A stretch of 31,934 bases of DNA from an uncultured Eubacteriales bacterium (GCA_900545585.1 UQZR01000026.1:1-31934); one strand, 5' to 3'; numbered from the stretch's first letter, positions 7,990 through 14,941 are shown. The notes: a model not told the origin generated them from the sequence alone. Translations and numbers: made by a program.

Positions 7990-8098
7990 CCTTTAACGGA
8001 TAATGTCCGCCAGCGACAAGGATTTTCAGTCCTTTTCTAATAAGAAAAACAATTGCTGTAAGTACCTTTGATAAGAAGCAGTTTTTCGTCATCTGCAT
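7973..8098 (-). CDS. Possible 41-aa peptide overlapping module B
   Basis: An ATG 12 nt after the -10 box opens a 41-codon frame with protein-like composition (a hydrophobic helix VLTAIVFLI followed by RKGLKILVAGG). No ribosome site is visible and the transcript would be nearly leaderless. No family is recognised. It is listed because it competes with the RNA interpretation of the same bases. Confidence 0.2.
   Translation of the reverse strand: MQMTKNCFLSKVLTAIVFLIRKGLKILVAGGHYPLKDVPCL
7981..8068 (-). ncRNA. tRNA-like RNA module B (GAA anticodon arm), degenerate
   Basis: On the minus strand a 7-bp terminal stem AAGGTAC/GTACCTT encloses an anticodon arm AAGGA/TCCTT with loop CTGAAAA, identical in its core (GGACTGAAAATCC) to bacterial tRNA-Phe. 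The D-arm is replaced by an AT hairpin and the T-arm by CGGA/TCCG with a 5-nt loop. Compared with module A, the stem shows a compensated change (C-G to T-A at the fifth pair). The 5' segment ACAGCAAT is kept, as are flanks of the type GTRAAAGAYGCAWACAGC and GAAAAACTGCWTCTT. The modules are therefore tandem relatives. An overlapping short reading frame is a rival explanation. Confidence 0.4.
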
Positions 8099-8109
8099 CT
8101 TACACGCAT

Positions 8110-8138
8110 ATTATACGGTTCAAACGCAGGCATTTCAC
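8110..8138 (-). promoter_or_regulatory. Promoter of the tRNA-like array
   Basis: On the minus strand GTGAAA (8138-8133), a 17-bp spacer and a perfect TATAAT (8115-8110). The predicted start of transcription falls a few bases before the first hairpin of the array. It lies immediately after the WYL operon terminator, so the array is an independent transcript. Confidence 0.65.
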
Positions 8139-8158
8139 GGAAAAAAAGCTGCGAACTC
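8134..8158 (-). repeat. Copy 1 of a shared 25-bp promoter element (WYL/array)
   Basis: Minus-strand elements TTCGCA and, further on, TTTTTTCCGTGAA recur with the same spacing at 10352-10376; 21 of 25 bases are identical. In both places the element overlaps the -35 box, with the -10 box at the same distance. This copy also forms the 3' arm of the WYL operon terminator. Confidence 0.6.
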
Positions 8159-8174
8159 ACTTGAGTTCACAGCT
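8141..8174 (-). terminator. Intrinsic terminator of the WYL operon
   Basis: On the minus strand a 12-bp stem AGCTGTGAACTC/GAGTTCGCAGCT (one G-T pair, 4-nt loop) is followed by a run of T. It includes the last codons and stop of the second WYL gene. Confidence 0.85.
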
Positions 8175-9065
8175 TTTTTGAGAAATCAGTCGTTTTTTTA
8201 TTAAATTTACGAAGCACTCCGGCTCCAGAACCTTGACATACGGACCGAAAGACAGCACGCGGATCACGATCTCGGTCTCATCGTTTTCGTAATACTTCAG
8301 CCGCAGGATATATCTGCCATCGTCTGTTCGCTCTGCTTGCTTTTCAAAATGCGCAAAGTGCAGCATGGCTCTCTCCAGCGCATTGCGCTCATCGGTGATC
8401 AGCAAGGTCAGATTTTTCCGACGCTCCGCTTTAGGCTTCTCATTCCACGGGCCATTCCCGTTATAAAAGTCGCAGCTTACAACTCTCCCGAGATTGAATT
8501 GCTTGAACTTACACCCGGTCGCTACGATTCGGATCTTGTCGTCCTTCACCGAATACTCAAATCCTTTGGGATAAAAGCGTACCCGCACCTTCCTGCCGTG
8601 ACGGTTCACCATAGTCATTTGAACAGGGCACTCACTCCGTATAGCGGAAAGCATCAGCCTGAAATGCTCTATGTAGGCCTCGTCTTGAAAAGGATCTCCG
8701 TCACTGTATTGGTCGTAGATTTTATAGTCATCCCTTGTGAAGAGCGGTTCCACATCGTTAAGCTCGGGAAACGCAACATCGAACAGCTTAACACGGGGAT
8801 CTTCTGCTATTGCCTTCAGCCACCGCTTTTCCAGATTGGTCAGGGGCATGGTGGGCTTATGTAACAGAACCGGCGAAAGATCCTCGTGAAGCAGCGGCCA
8901 TTTCCCGGACTTCAGCGCAGGAAGTATGGTCAGGACGCTCTCAGAAAATGCTTCTTCCATAACGCAGCGCTGCAAATCCTTCTCGGTTGCTTCAGGGTTA
9001 AACGCTGCTTCCATGATTTTTGCGACCGTATTGTAATAGGCGGAGTATAACTCACTGAAAATCAT
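8157..9065 (-). CDS. WYL-domain protein, second gene of the pair
   Basis: 302 aa. WYL domains bind ligands or nucleic acid and control transcription, often in mobile-element and defence settings. This member has an N-terminal helical region, a central WYL-like Sm-fold segment (about 150-200, VRVRFYPKGFEYSVKDDKIRIVAT region) and the typical C-terminal WCX-like end (EIVIRVLSFGPYVKVLEPECFVNLIKKRL region, about 260-292). No separate winged helix is obvious, so it may act with the longer first protein. Its ATG overlaps the stop of the first gene (ATGA), implying tight translational coupling and perhaps a heteromer. It ends in a strong terminator. Confidence 0.8.
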   Translation of the reverse strand: MIFSELYSAYYNTVAKIMEAAFNPEATEKDLQRCVMEEAFSESVLTILPALKSGKWPLLHEDLSPVLLHKPTMPLTNLEKRWLKAIAEDPRVKLFDVAFPELNDVEPLFTRDDYKIYDQYSDGDPFQDEAYIEHFRLMLSAIRSECPVQMTMVNRHGRKVRVRFYPKGFEYSVKDDKIRIVATGCKFKQFNLGRVVSCDFYNGNGPWNEKPKAERRKNLTLLITDERNALERAMLHFAHFEKQAERTDDGRYILRLKYYENDETEIVIRVLSFGPYVKVLEPECFVNLIKKRLISQKSCELK

Positions 9066-10300
9066 TGTGCAGCACCTCCGTCAAGCCCATACATACGGCA
9101 CATTTCCTGAATATCTGCCTTGAATTTGTTTTCAGCCGTTCGATTTGAGAAGCTGATTCTCGTAATACGGCAGATAAATGTGCGTATCCACGGCAGCATT
9201 TCTGTTGTGTCAAATACCTCTGCAACATATCGGTAGTGGTTGTCGTCGATTTTCTCTACACACCCGCAGCGTTTTTCTCTCTCCAACCGACGGACAATAA
9301 ACTGCTCATCGTCTTCAATCTTTATTTCAAACTCCACATGCTCGGTATGTTTGATATTCCATTTGCAGTTCACACCCCACATGTGGGCTTCAGCCTTGCT
9401 GAGTGCGCCGCGCAGCACATCGAACTTTTCGCAGATCTCATCTTCGATCCTGATGTTGGACATATAGTCCAAGCGATAGGAATTCAAGCGATTGGCTTTT
9501 TCGTGAAAGGCCAAAAGGTTTTGCCGTCCGTTTTGGGCGCTTATGTAGAGCTTGAGTGGGACTAACCGAACCGTTCTGACTTCGTTTGAATGTTTGCCCA
9601 AATTGTCAACGGTGATGTAGCGATGGCCGTGAATAGCCTCAAACAGTGTGGCCATTACATCACTATCCATTGCCTGCGTTATGTAGTGATGCTTAAAAGA
9701 AAACAGCTCAGGGTGCTTCGGCTGCCTGTCCTGCAGGAATGAGCCGATAACGCCGCACGGGGCCACCTCGCTGAAGAAGTCGATCACATCATGCAAGGCA
9801 GTGATGTCCGTATCCGGAGCTCTGCTATACAGGACCTTCCGCCCATCCTTCTCCATCCGAATGATACCCTCTTCGGCATACTCCTTGAGTTTCTTTCTCA
9901 AGGTAGACTCATCAAAGGCCATACGGGATGACAGCCGCTGATCGATCTCCTCAATCAGCTCCGTAAGCGTCATTTTTATTTCGGGATCATAGAGAATATC
10001 AAAAATCGCAAAATGCAGTGTGATATCTCCATCCGTAAAGCTTTTGGCCTTCCACGCCTTATAGAATGGATTTTTACGGGTCACGCGGCTATCTACCGAC
10101 AGGAAAACATTCTTTCCCTCCGGTGTCTGCGTGAACCGCATGTAGTCTCCCAACCAGCTCTCCAGCCTGCGGCGCTCATCATCATAGGAGCGTGCGCTCT
10201 TGGCATCATATTCTGTTCTGCTCTTAAAGCCATACACATAAAACTCACGCATATAAGCTCTGACTTTTTCAAAGTTCTTTATGAGCTCACTATAAGCCAT
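9062..10300 (-). CDS. WYL-domain transcriptional regulator, first gene of the pair
   Basis: 412 aa with ribosome site AAAGGAG 9 nt before ATG. An N-terminal helical part is followed by a winged-helix-like segment (about 105-165, MTLTELIEEIDQRLSS...TLRKKLKEYAEEGII). A WYL domain covers about 215-290 (VRLVPLKLYISAQNGRQNLLAF, then RLDYMSNIRI), and a C-terminal WCX-type domain follows (VEFEIKIEDDEQFIVRRLERE ... ADIQEMCRMYG). The family includes PafBC-like activators and regulators linked to phage, CRISPR and conjugative elements. Its promoter carries a 25-bp element also found at the tRNA-like array promoter, which suggests self-control plus control of that RNA. The ligand is unknown. Confidence 0.85.
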   Translation of the reverse strand: MAYSELIKNFEKVRAYMREFYVYGFKSRTEYDAKSARSYDDERRRLESWLGDYMRFTQTPEGKNVFLSVDSRVTRKNPFYKAWKAKSFTDGDITLHFAIFDILYDPEIKMTLTELIEEIDQRLSSRMAFDESTLRKKLKEYAEEGIIRMEKDGRKVLYSRAPDTDITALHDVIDFFSEVAPCGVIGSFLQDRQPKHPELFSFKHHYITQAMDSDVMATLFEAIHGHRYITVDNLGKHSNEVRTVRLVPLKLYISAQNGRQNLLAFHEKANRLNSYRLDYMSNIRIEDEICEKFDVLRGALSKAEAHMWGVNCKWNIKHTEHVEFEIKIEDDEQFIVRRLEREKRCGCVEKIDDNHYRYVAEVFDTTEMLPWIRTFICRITRISFSNRTAENKFKADIQEMCRMYGLDGGAAQ

Positions 10301-10327
10301 GCAGACACACTCCTTTCATGATAATGG

Positions 10328-10356
10328 ATTTTATATCATTTTTACTTACAGTTCAC
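10328..10356 (-). promoter_or_regulatory. Promoter of the WYL operon
   Basis: On the minus strand GTGAAC (10356-10351), 17 bp, then TAAAAT (10333-10328), the same geometry as the tRNA-like array promoter. A TATAAA at 10335-10330 is an alternative -10. Confidence 0.55.
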
Positions 10357-10376
10357 GGAAAAAAGATTGCGAAATC
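10352..10376 (-). repeat. Copy 2 of the shared 25-bp promoter element
   Basis: Same element as at 8134-8158, 21/25 identical and in the same orientation. It covers the -35 region of the WYL promoter. The two copies flank the two-gene WYL segment as direct repeats, so they could be operators or relics of a duplication. Confidence 0.6.
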
Positions 10377-10562
10377 TGGGGATTGATTTTCCGGCCGGAA
10401 TACAAAAATACGACGAACTTTCGCGTTTAAGCAACGCTTTTTGCGGCGAATTGTTGCTGACGCACACCGGTGAAAATCTTCTGAAAAGCAACTGCGTCAG
10501 CCTGATGAAAGTGCAGCAGTCAGGAAACGGAAAGATGTGCTTTCGTTATGCGGCTGTTGCGC

Positions 10563-11055
10563 TCAAAGCACCTTGTCTATAATCGCCAGCACCTTTTCTC
10601 TGTCGCGCAAATAGAAGTGTGCCGACTTTACCATCAAGATCAGCTTTCCGCAGGGAATGCCGGTCTTCTCCGCGATTTCCTTTTGAATGAGGTGGAGCAT
10701 CACAAGGTTGACATACGTCTTGCAGCCAAAGTCCAACGCACGGCAATAGGCGGTCATATCCAGCTTTCCACCGGTTTTCTGAAAATCCAGAAGGCTGACA
10801 CAGGGGATATAGCCCTCGTCCGTCAGCGACTCAAACATGGTGATGGCCGCAGAGCGTGCGGCAGGATTGCTTTTTCAATGATCGCGTCGGGCAGCACGGC
10901 ATCCTGCACCACTGCGGTCAGATACAGCAGCTCCCTGACCTCTGCGCTTTCGCCTGCATTGTCGGTATAAACGGCTTCTGCCCCTTGGCTTCCAGCTCGT
11001 TCAGCACCCTGAGCCACAGGGCGCCGAGGCTGTGAAATACGCCTAAATCCTGCGT
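10563..11055 (-). pseudogene. Frameshifted thymidylate-synthase-like gene
   Basis: The last 91 residues are intact and resemble the C-terminal half of thymidylate-synthase-fold enzymes: a PC-x-S...DF strand, AYCRALDF, the helix YVNLVMLHLIQKEIAEKTG, then GKL...KSAHFYLRD. Upstream pieces fall in other frames: LGVFHSLGALWLRVLNELEA, then GESAEVRELLYLTAVVQDA, so at least two frameshifts separate them. No start codon is present; the first frame simply continues after the MazG-like gene's stop. It is therefore inactive. It sat at the end of a small nucleotide-metabolism operon with the MazG-like gene. The family assignment is moderate. Confidence 0.5.
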
Positions 11056-11391
11056 TTATAAATCCCCCTCCTTGCGATTTACCGAAGCCCCTGTGTCAAA
11101 GCCGTTGGGAAAACGCTGACGCAGCTTATCCAGATTCCCCTGAAAAACAGCTTCCAGCGGAACATCCAATGCCGTGGCAGCCTCGGCAAGATACCACGCC
11201 ACATCTCCAAGCTCCCTGACCAAATGCTCCCTGTCCAGCTCATGTCCCTGCATCAGCCACTTTTTCACAATGTCAATGGCTTCGCCGGATTCCCCGCACA
11301 AGCCCATGACGCTGTTGATGAGAACATCCTTTTTATCAAGCGCCGGATTCAGCGTTGCCATAGCCGCTTTCTGATATTCGTTGACTTGCAT
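11056..11391 (-). CDS. MazG-like nucleotide pyrophosphohydrolase
   Basis: 111 aa, the usual size of single-domain MazG-like enzymes, which hydrolyse (d)NTPs to monophosphates and pyrophosphate. The metal-binding signature is visible: GESGEAIDIVKKWL (EExxE-type helix, about residues 33-46) and ELGDVAWYLAEAA (ExxD helix, about 61-73). It lies directly upstream of a decayed thymidylate-synthase-like gene and downstream of a DUF5655 gene, apparently in one operon. Such genes are common cargo of integrative elements and phages, where they adjust dNTP pools. The catalytic acids appear kept, so it could be active. Confidence 0.85.
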   Translation of the reverse strand: MQVNEYQKAAMATLNPALDKKDVLINSVMGLCGESGEAIDIVKKWLMQGHELDREHLVRELGDVAWYLAEAATALDVPLEAVFQGNLDKLRQRFPNGFDTGASVNRKEGDL

Positions 11392-11403
11392 CTGTTTCCT
11401 CCG

Positions 11404-11673
11404 TTATTTTTCCTGCGCAAATTGATATGCCTGCTCGATCCAATCAAACAACTCCCCGTCCAAAGCGGACGGACTGCTGATGACAAAATGCGTTGTCCAC
11501 CGACCCGGATACGGCTCGGTTTTTGCCGCCACCCGGTCGGATTCCAACGGCGCGGACAGCCCCAGCGTCAGCACAAAATAATCTTCCGGCAGCTCCGCTT
11601 TCTTTTTTACCTTCAAGAAGGATACACAGGCATAAAGGCGCCGATTGTAGTACGAGATCTGGGATTTTTGCAC
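11404..11673 (-). CDS. DUF5655-type protein, N-terminally truncated
   Basis: 89 residues match the C-terminal two thirds of DUF5655 proteins: ISYYNRRLYACVSFL, a LTLGL strand, then EPYPGRWTTHFVI and LDGELFDWIEQAYQFA. Homologues, as I recall them, are about 115-125 aa. The only start in this frame is GTG at 11673, far from the ribosome site. A well-placed ATG at 11684 (GGAGGGG, 6-nt gap) reads another frame and stops after 23 codons, so the 5' end is probably shifted or deleted. Function of the family is unknown. Confidence 0.6.
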   Translation of the reverse strand: MQKSQISYYNRRLYACVSFLKVKKKAELPEDYFVLTLGLSAPLESDRVAAKTEPYPGRWTTHFVISSPSALDGELFDWIEQAYQFAQEK

Positions 11674-11721
11674 CTTGTGTCCATTCTGTTCCCCTCCGCA
11701 AATACCGATTCTGTCAGCATC

Positions 11722-11750
11722 ATTATATCACATACCCGGCACATTTTCCA
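11722..11750 (-). promoter_or_regulatory. Promoter of the DUF5655-mazG operon
   Basis: On the minus strand TGGAAA (11750-11745), 17 bp, then a perfect TATAAT (11727-11722), about 40 nt upstream of the ribosome site. Confidence 0.6.
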
Positions 11751-11759
11751 GCTTGCGAC

Positions 11760-11803
11760 CACAGCGGCACCGCAGATATTCCGCATTGCCGCTGTGATTT
11801 TTT
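11760..11803 (+). terminator. Stem-loop between helicase remnant and DUF5655 operon
   Basis: CACAGCGGCA (11760-11769) pairs with TGCCGCTGTG (11787-11796) and is followed by TTTTTT on the plus strand. No plus-strand gene ends here, so it may serve as a bidirectional barrier. Confidence 0.4.
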
Positions 11804-12050
11804 AGCGTTCTCTGTCTGCGGATGATTTCTGCGGCGCTGCCTCGCCTCGCTCACCGTCCACGATCTCATTTTTCCTTCTTATCCGGGTTTGGCAGGGCGT
11901 TCAGCTCGTTCAGACGGGCCGTTTTCGCCGCAAGCTCTTCCTCCTGGGGGAATGGCTTCTGTACCTCAGCCTTTGCGCTTTCGAGCTGAACCCGCGTGTT
12001 CTCCGGCTGCTCGATACACGACTGGGCTTTTTTCTCCCAAGGTATCGGCG
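11802..12050 (-). pseudogene. C-terminal remnant of a large ICE helicase/DNA methylase
   Basis: About 60 readable residues contain RVQLESAKAEVQKPFPQEEELAAK in part (a charged coil, then KPFPQEEEL) and KTARLNELNAL, a tail I associate with the very large SNF2-helicase/N6-methylase proteins of Firmicutes conjugative elements. A one-base shift in an A-run near 11867 splits the frame; after it the sequence continues NEIVDGERGEAAP to a stop at 11802. Only the tail is present, so this marks a deleted conjugative element. The rest of 12051-12197 has no gene. Confidence 0.45.
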
Positions 12051-12165
12051 TACATGGTTTTCGGCGAGAGCTCAGGTGTCCCGGTCACTCTTGCGTGTGC
12101 TTCAGGGGAACAGGGGAGAGGGGACAAAAAACGTTTCACCCCTTTCTTTTTCCGGAATGATATGC

Positions 12166-12171
12166 TATGAT
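12166..12171 (+). promoter_or_regulatory. Possible -10 box for kamB
   Basis: TATGAT lies about 26 nt upstream of the kamB start. No convincing -35 box is seen 16-18 bp further upstream, so the call is weak. Confidence 0.35.
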
Positions 12172-12197
12172 GATAAATCGAATAACAAGGAAAGGGC

Positions 12198-13139
12198 GTG
12201 TACGACATGCACGACGAGCTGCTCCGCCGGCTCAATGAGACAAAGACCATGTCCATCGTGGGCATGTGCAAGAACGCGGGCAAGACCACCATGCTCAACT
12301 GGATGCTGTCCGGCGGCCACCTGCACGGCACACTGGGCCTGACCTCCATCGGCCGCGACGGCGAGTCCACCGACATCGTCACCGGCACGGAAAAGCCCGG
12401 CATCTTCGTGAAGGAGGGCACGCTGATCGCCACAGCCAAGGACATGCTGCGGCTGGGTGACGTGACCAAGGAGATCCTGATGACCACCGGCATCCCCACT
12501 CCGCTGGGGGAGGTGGTGATCCTGCGGGCCCGCAGTGCCGGACATGTGCAGCTGGCGGGGCCGTCCATCACCACCCAGCTCAAGTCTGTATCCCAGGCGT
12601 TTTTTGAGCTGGGAGCCGACCGCTCCATCATCGACGGCGCTTTGGGCCGCAAGAGCCTGGGCGCACGGTCCGTGGCGGAGGGCGTCATCCTCTGCACCGG
12701 CGCCAGCTACCACATGAGCATGGAAAAGGTCATCGCCGACACCGTTCACATCTACCGGCTGATGAACCTGCCTAAGGCAGCGGAACTGCCGCCGGAGGCG
12801 TCCGATGGGCTGGAGGCCTGCGTTAAGGAGCACGGCGCGGCGCTGATCACCGGCGCACTGACGGACACCATGGTGCTGCCGCTGCTGCGCTCCGGCGTGC
12901 TGCGGAACTGCCGCCTGGTGGTGAAGGACCCCAGCAAGGTGCTGCTCACCGCCGACACGCTGGACAAGTTGGCGTCCCGTCAGGTGATGCTGGAGACGGA
13001 GGAGGCTGCCCGCACCCTGTGTATCACGGTGAACCCCGTGTCGGCCTACGGCTGGAAGTTCGACAAGGACGATTTTCTGCACCGCATGCGGGAGGCGGTA
13101 GACGTTCCCGTCATCAATGTAAAGGAGGAATTGGCATGA
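12198..13139 (+). CDS. kamB: Lysine 5,6-aminomutase reactivase subunit KamB
   Basis: 313 aa from the GTG at 12198 (AAGGAAAGGG upstream; an ATG at 12207 is equally possible). The P-loop GMCKNAGKT sits at 22-30, close to the N-terminus as in this family, followed by a conserved GLTSIGRDGE strand and helix. With KamC it is thought to remove damaged cobalamin from lysine 5,6-aminomutase (KamDE) in an ATP-dependent way. The stop overlaps the kamC start (ATGA), so the two are translated together. It stands upstream of, and is transcribed separately from, the riboswitch-controlled pathway operon. The family call rests on the P-loop, the coupling to a MutS-like partner and the kam context. Confidence 0.85.
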   Translation: MYDMHDELLRRLNETKTMSIVGMCKNAGKTTMLNWMLSGGHLHGTLGLTSIGRDGESTDIVTGTEKPGIFVKEGTLIATAKDMLRLGDVTKEILMTTGIPTPLGEVVILRARSAGHVQLAGPSITTQLKSVSQAFFELGADRSIIDGALGRKSLGARSVAEGVILCTGASYHMSMEKVIADTVHIYRLMNLPKAAELPPEASDGLEACVKEHGAALITGALTDTMVLPLLRSGVLRNCRLVVKDPSKVLLTADTLDKLASRQVMLETEEAARTLCITVNPVSAYGWKFDKDDFLHRMREAVDVPVINVKEELA

Positions 13140-14596
13140 TCGAGATCCGATTTGAGGAACGCGTAAAGATCGGCCTGCAATACGTTCTGGAGTCCCTGCA
13201 CGGCTGCTCCCCCTTCGGGCAGGAGAAGATCCGCCGCCTGCGGTTCTATATGCCGGAGGAGCGGGCTGAGCTGGAGACGGAGTTATATAACGTAGAGCGG
13301 GCCGCGGCGGCGGCGGACCGGCTGAAGGACCAGTACACCAAACTGATGACCGGTCTGTGCCAGATGAAGGACATCCGCACATCCCTGCGCCGCTGCGCGG
13401 AGGGGGAGACGCCGGACCACGTGGAGCTGTTCGAGATCAAGGGCTACCTCCAGCGTCTGGACGGCCTGCGGCCGCTGTTGGCGGAGATCGACGCCGTTAC
13501 TCATTTTGAGGGCATCGCCCTCCACGACCCCAGGCCCGCGCTGGCCATCCTGGACCCCGACGGCACCGGCAGCCGCGGCTTCTACATCCCCGACAGCGCC
13601 ACCGCCAAGCTCAAGGAGGTACGGCAGGCCAAGAAGGACGTGGAGGAGCGCCTGTTCCACGCCCGTACCGACGCGGAGAAGGACGACCTGCGCCTGAAGC
13701 GCACCCGTCTGTGCGCCGAGGAGGACGCCGAGGAAATGCACGTCCGCAGGGCCATGGGCGCGGCGCTGGCCCCCATGGTGGACGACCTGCTGGCGGACGC
13801 GGAGACCTCCGGCCGGCTGGACTTCATCATCCAGAAGGCTCTGTTCGCCGTGCGCTACGGCGGCATCCGCCCCGATCTGACGGAGACGGAGCTGGAGCTC
13901 ACCGACATGATCAATCCCGAGATCTGCGACCTGCTGTCGGAGCAGGGCCGCAGCTTCGTGCCCGTCTCCATCCGTCTGGAGCAGGGGGCTACCGTCATCA
14001 CCGGCGCCAACATGGGCGGCAAGTCCGTGGCCATGAAGACCGTGGCCCTCAACGCCCTGCTGCTTCAGGCGGGCTTCCTGGTCTGCGCAAAGAAGGCCCG
14101 CATGCCGCTGTTTCACAGCGTGAAAATGCTCTTTGACGATCTCCAGTCCATCCAGTCGGGACTCAGCGGCTTCGGCTCCGAGATCGTCCAGTTCCAGAAG
14201 GCGCTGACGGAGGTGGAGAAGGGCTACTCCCTGTTCCTGCTGGACGAGTTCGCCCGAGGCACCAACCCCGACGAGGGCGCCGTCATCGTGCAGGCCGTCA
14301 CCCGTTATCTCAACGGCGTCAACGCCATTTCTCTGCTGACCACCCACTACGACAAGGTGGCGGAGTACGCCCGCCTGCACTACCAGATCATCGGCCTGCG
14401 CGATGTGGATACCGAGAAGATCCGCCGCGAGCTGTCCGTCACCGACGAGGACGGCGTGGCCGTCATTGCCCGCCATATGAACTACGGTCTCTACCGCGTG
14501 GAGGGCCGGTCCGACTGCCCGCGGGACGCCCTGAATATCTGCAGAATGCTGTCTTTGAAGCCGGAAATCCTGAAAATGGTGGAGGAATCCTACTGA
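13136..14596 (+). CDS. kamC: Lysine 5,6-aminomutase reactivase ATPase KamC (MutS-like)
   Basis: 486 aa from the ATG that overlaps kamB, with GGAGG upstream. An N-terminal helical and lever-like region resembles MutS core domains. The C-terminal MutS-type ABC ATPase carries Walker A GANMGGKS (290-297), FGSEIVQFQKAL (signature-helix region) and Walker B LFLLDEFARGTNPDEG (366-381), then the H-loop TTHYD. It lacks the mismatch-recognition domain, so it is not a repair protein. The family partner KamB and the downstream kamDE genes support a role in reactivating the B12 enzyme. After the stop, 14597-14684 is AT-rich with no gene. Confidence 0.88.
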   Translation: MIEIRFEERVKIGLQYVLESLHGCSPFGQEKIRRLRFYMPEERAELETELYNVERAAAAADRLKDQYTKLMTGLCQMKDIRTSLRRCAEGETPDHVELFEIKGYLQRLDGLRPLLAEIDAVTHFEGIALHDPRPALAILDPDGTGSRGFYIPDSATAKLKEVRQAKKDVEERLFHARTDAEKDDLRLKRTRLCAEEDAEEMHVRRAMGAALAPMVDDLLADAETSGRLDFIIQKALFAVRYGGIRPDLTETELELTDMINPEICDLLSEQGRSFVPVSIRLEQGATVITGANMGGKSVAMKTVALNALLLQAGFLVCAKKARMPLFHSVKMLFDDLQSIQSGLSGFGSEIVQFQKALTEVEKGYSLFLLDEFARGTNPDEGAVIVQAVTRYLNGVNAISLLTTHYDKVAEYARLHYQIIGLRDVDTEKIRRELSVTDEDGVAVIARHMNYGLYRVEGRSDCPRDALNICRMLSLKPEILKMVEESY

Positions 14597-14684
14597 TTTT
14601 CGCTGCGCGAAAAATTCAAGAGTCAGAACAGAGAAATTTTTGCACCGTGCAAAAATATTATTGTCAAATCTGTCACGAACTATC

Positions 14685-14712
14685 TTGACAAATGCCCCAA
14701 AAGCGCTATAAT
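14685..14712 (+). promoter_or_regulatory. Sigma-A promoter of the lysine fermentation operon
   Basis: Perfect TTGACA (14685-14690) and perfect TATAAT (14707-14712) with a 16-bp spacer, about 27 bp upstream of the riboswitch P1 helix. Confidence 0.88.
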
Positions 14713-14738
14713 TTAAGAGTAAAATTTCATAGATATCA

Positions 14739-14912
14739 GTCAATAGAGGCGCGGGAAACGGGGTACTGCAGCGTGTGGGGACAGGCACCTGTGTAGCGTT
14801 GCAGGAAGGAGTTTTCCGCCGAAAGTGACAGGACCGCCTGCGTTCTGTCGCTTGGCAGCGCGGTGTAAGCGGCGCTGCTGTCATGTACGTCCATACATGG
14901 AGCGCTATTGGT
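14739..14912 (+). promoter_or_regulatory. Lysine riboswitch (L box)
   Basis: The aptamer shows the conserved order: P1 strand CAATAG, then AGAGGCGCG, GTACTGCAGCG starting P2 (closing with CGTTGCAG), AAGGAG...GCCGAAAG, the P4 arm AAGTGACAG/CTGTCGCTT, P5-like CAGCGC/GCGCTG, CTGTCATGTA with its small hairpin CATGTA/TACATG, GAG, and the P1 partner CTATTG (14905-14910). This matches the B. subtilis lysC leader motif by motif. Because the P1 3' strand is itself part of the terminator stem that follows, lysine binding should block the terminator. This predicts an ON switch. Confidence 0.9.
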
Positions 14913-14941
14913 CAATGACCTTGACCGATAGCGCTTTTTTT
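14901..14941 (+). terminator. Riboswitch-controlled intrinsic terminator
   Basis: AGCGCTATTGGTCAA (14901-14915) pairs with TTGACCGATAGCGCT (14921-14935) over 15 bp with one wobble, followed by seven T. Its 5' arm contains the riboswitch P1 strand, so the two folds exclude each other. Confidence 0.92.

Larger units (their letters stand above)
10325..10582 (+). pseudogene. Possible gene fragment of unknown origin
   Basis: An open stretch after an in-frame stop translates to plausible protein (LGIDFPAGIQKYDELSRL, then LLLTHTGENLL) but has no start with a ribosome site and overlaps the WYL promoter. It runs into the 3' end of the thymidylate-synthase-like pseudogene on the other strand. Probably a broken piece. 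Family not recognised. Confidence 0.25.

Noticed and set aside
11966..13382. Minus-strand frames opposite kamB
   Set aside because: Antisense shadows of the P-loop gene without ribosome sites or recognisable domains; only the short helicase tail at 11802-12050 on that strand looks real.
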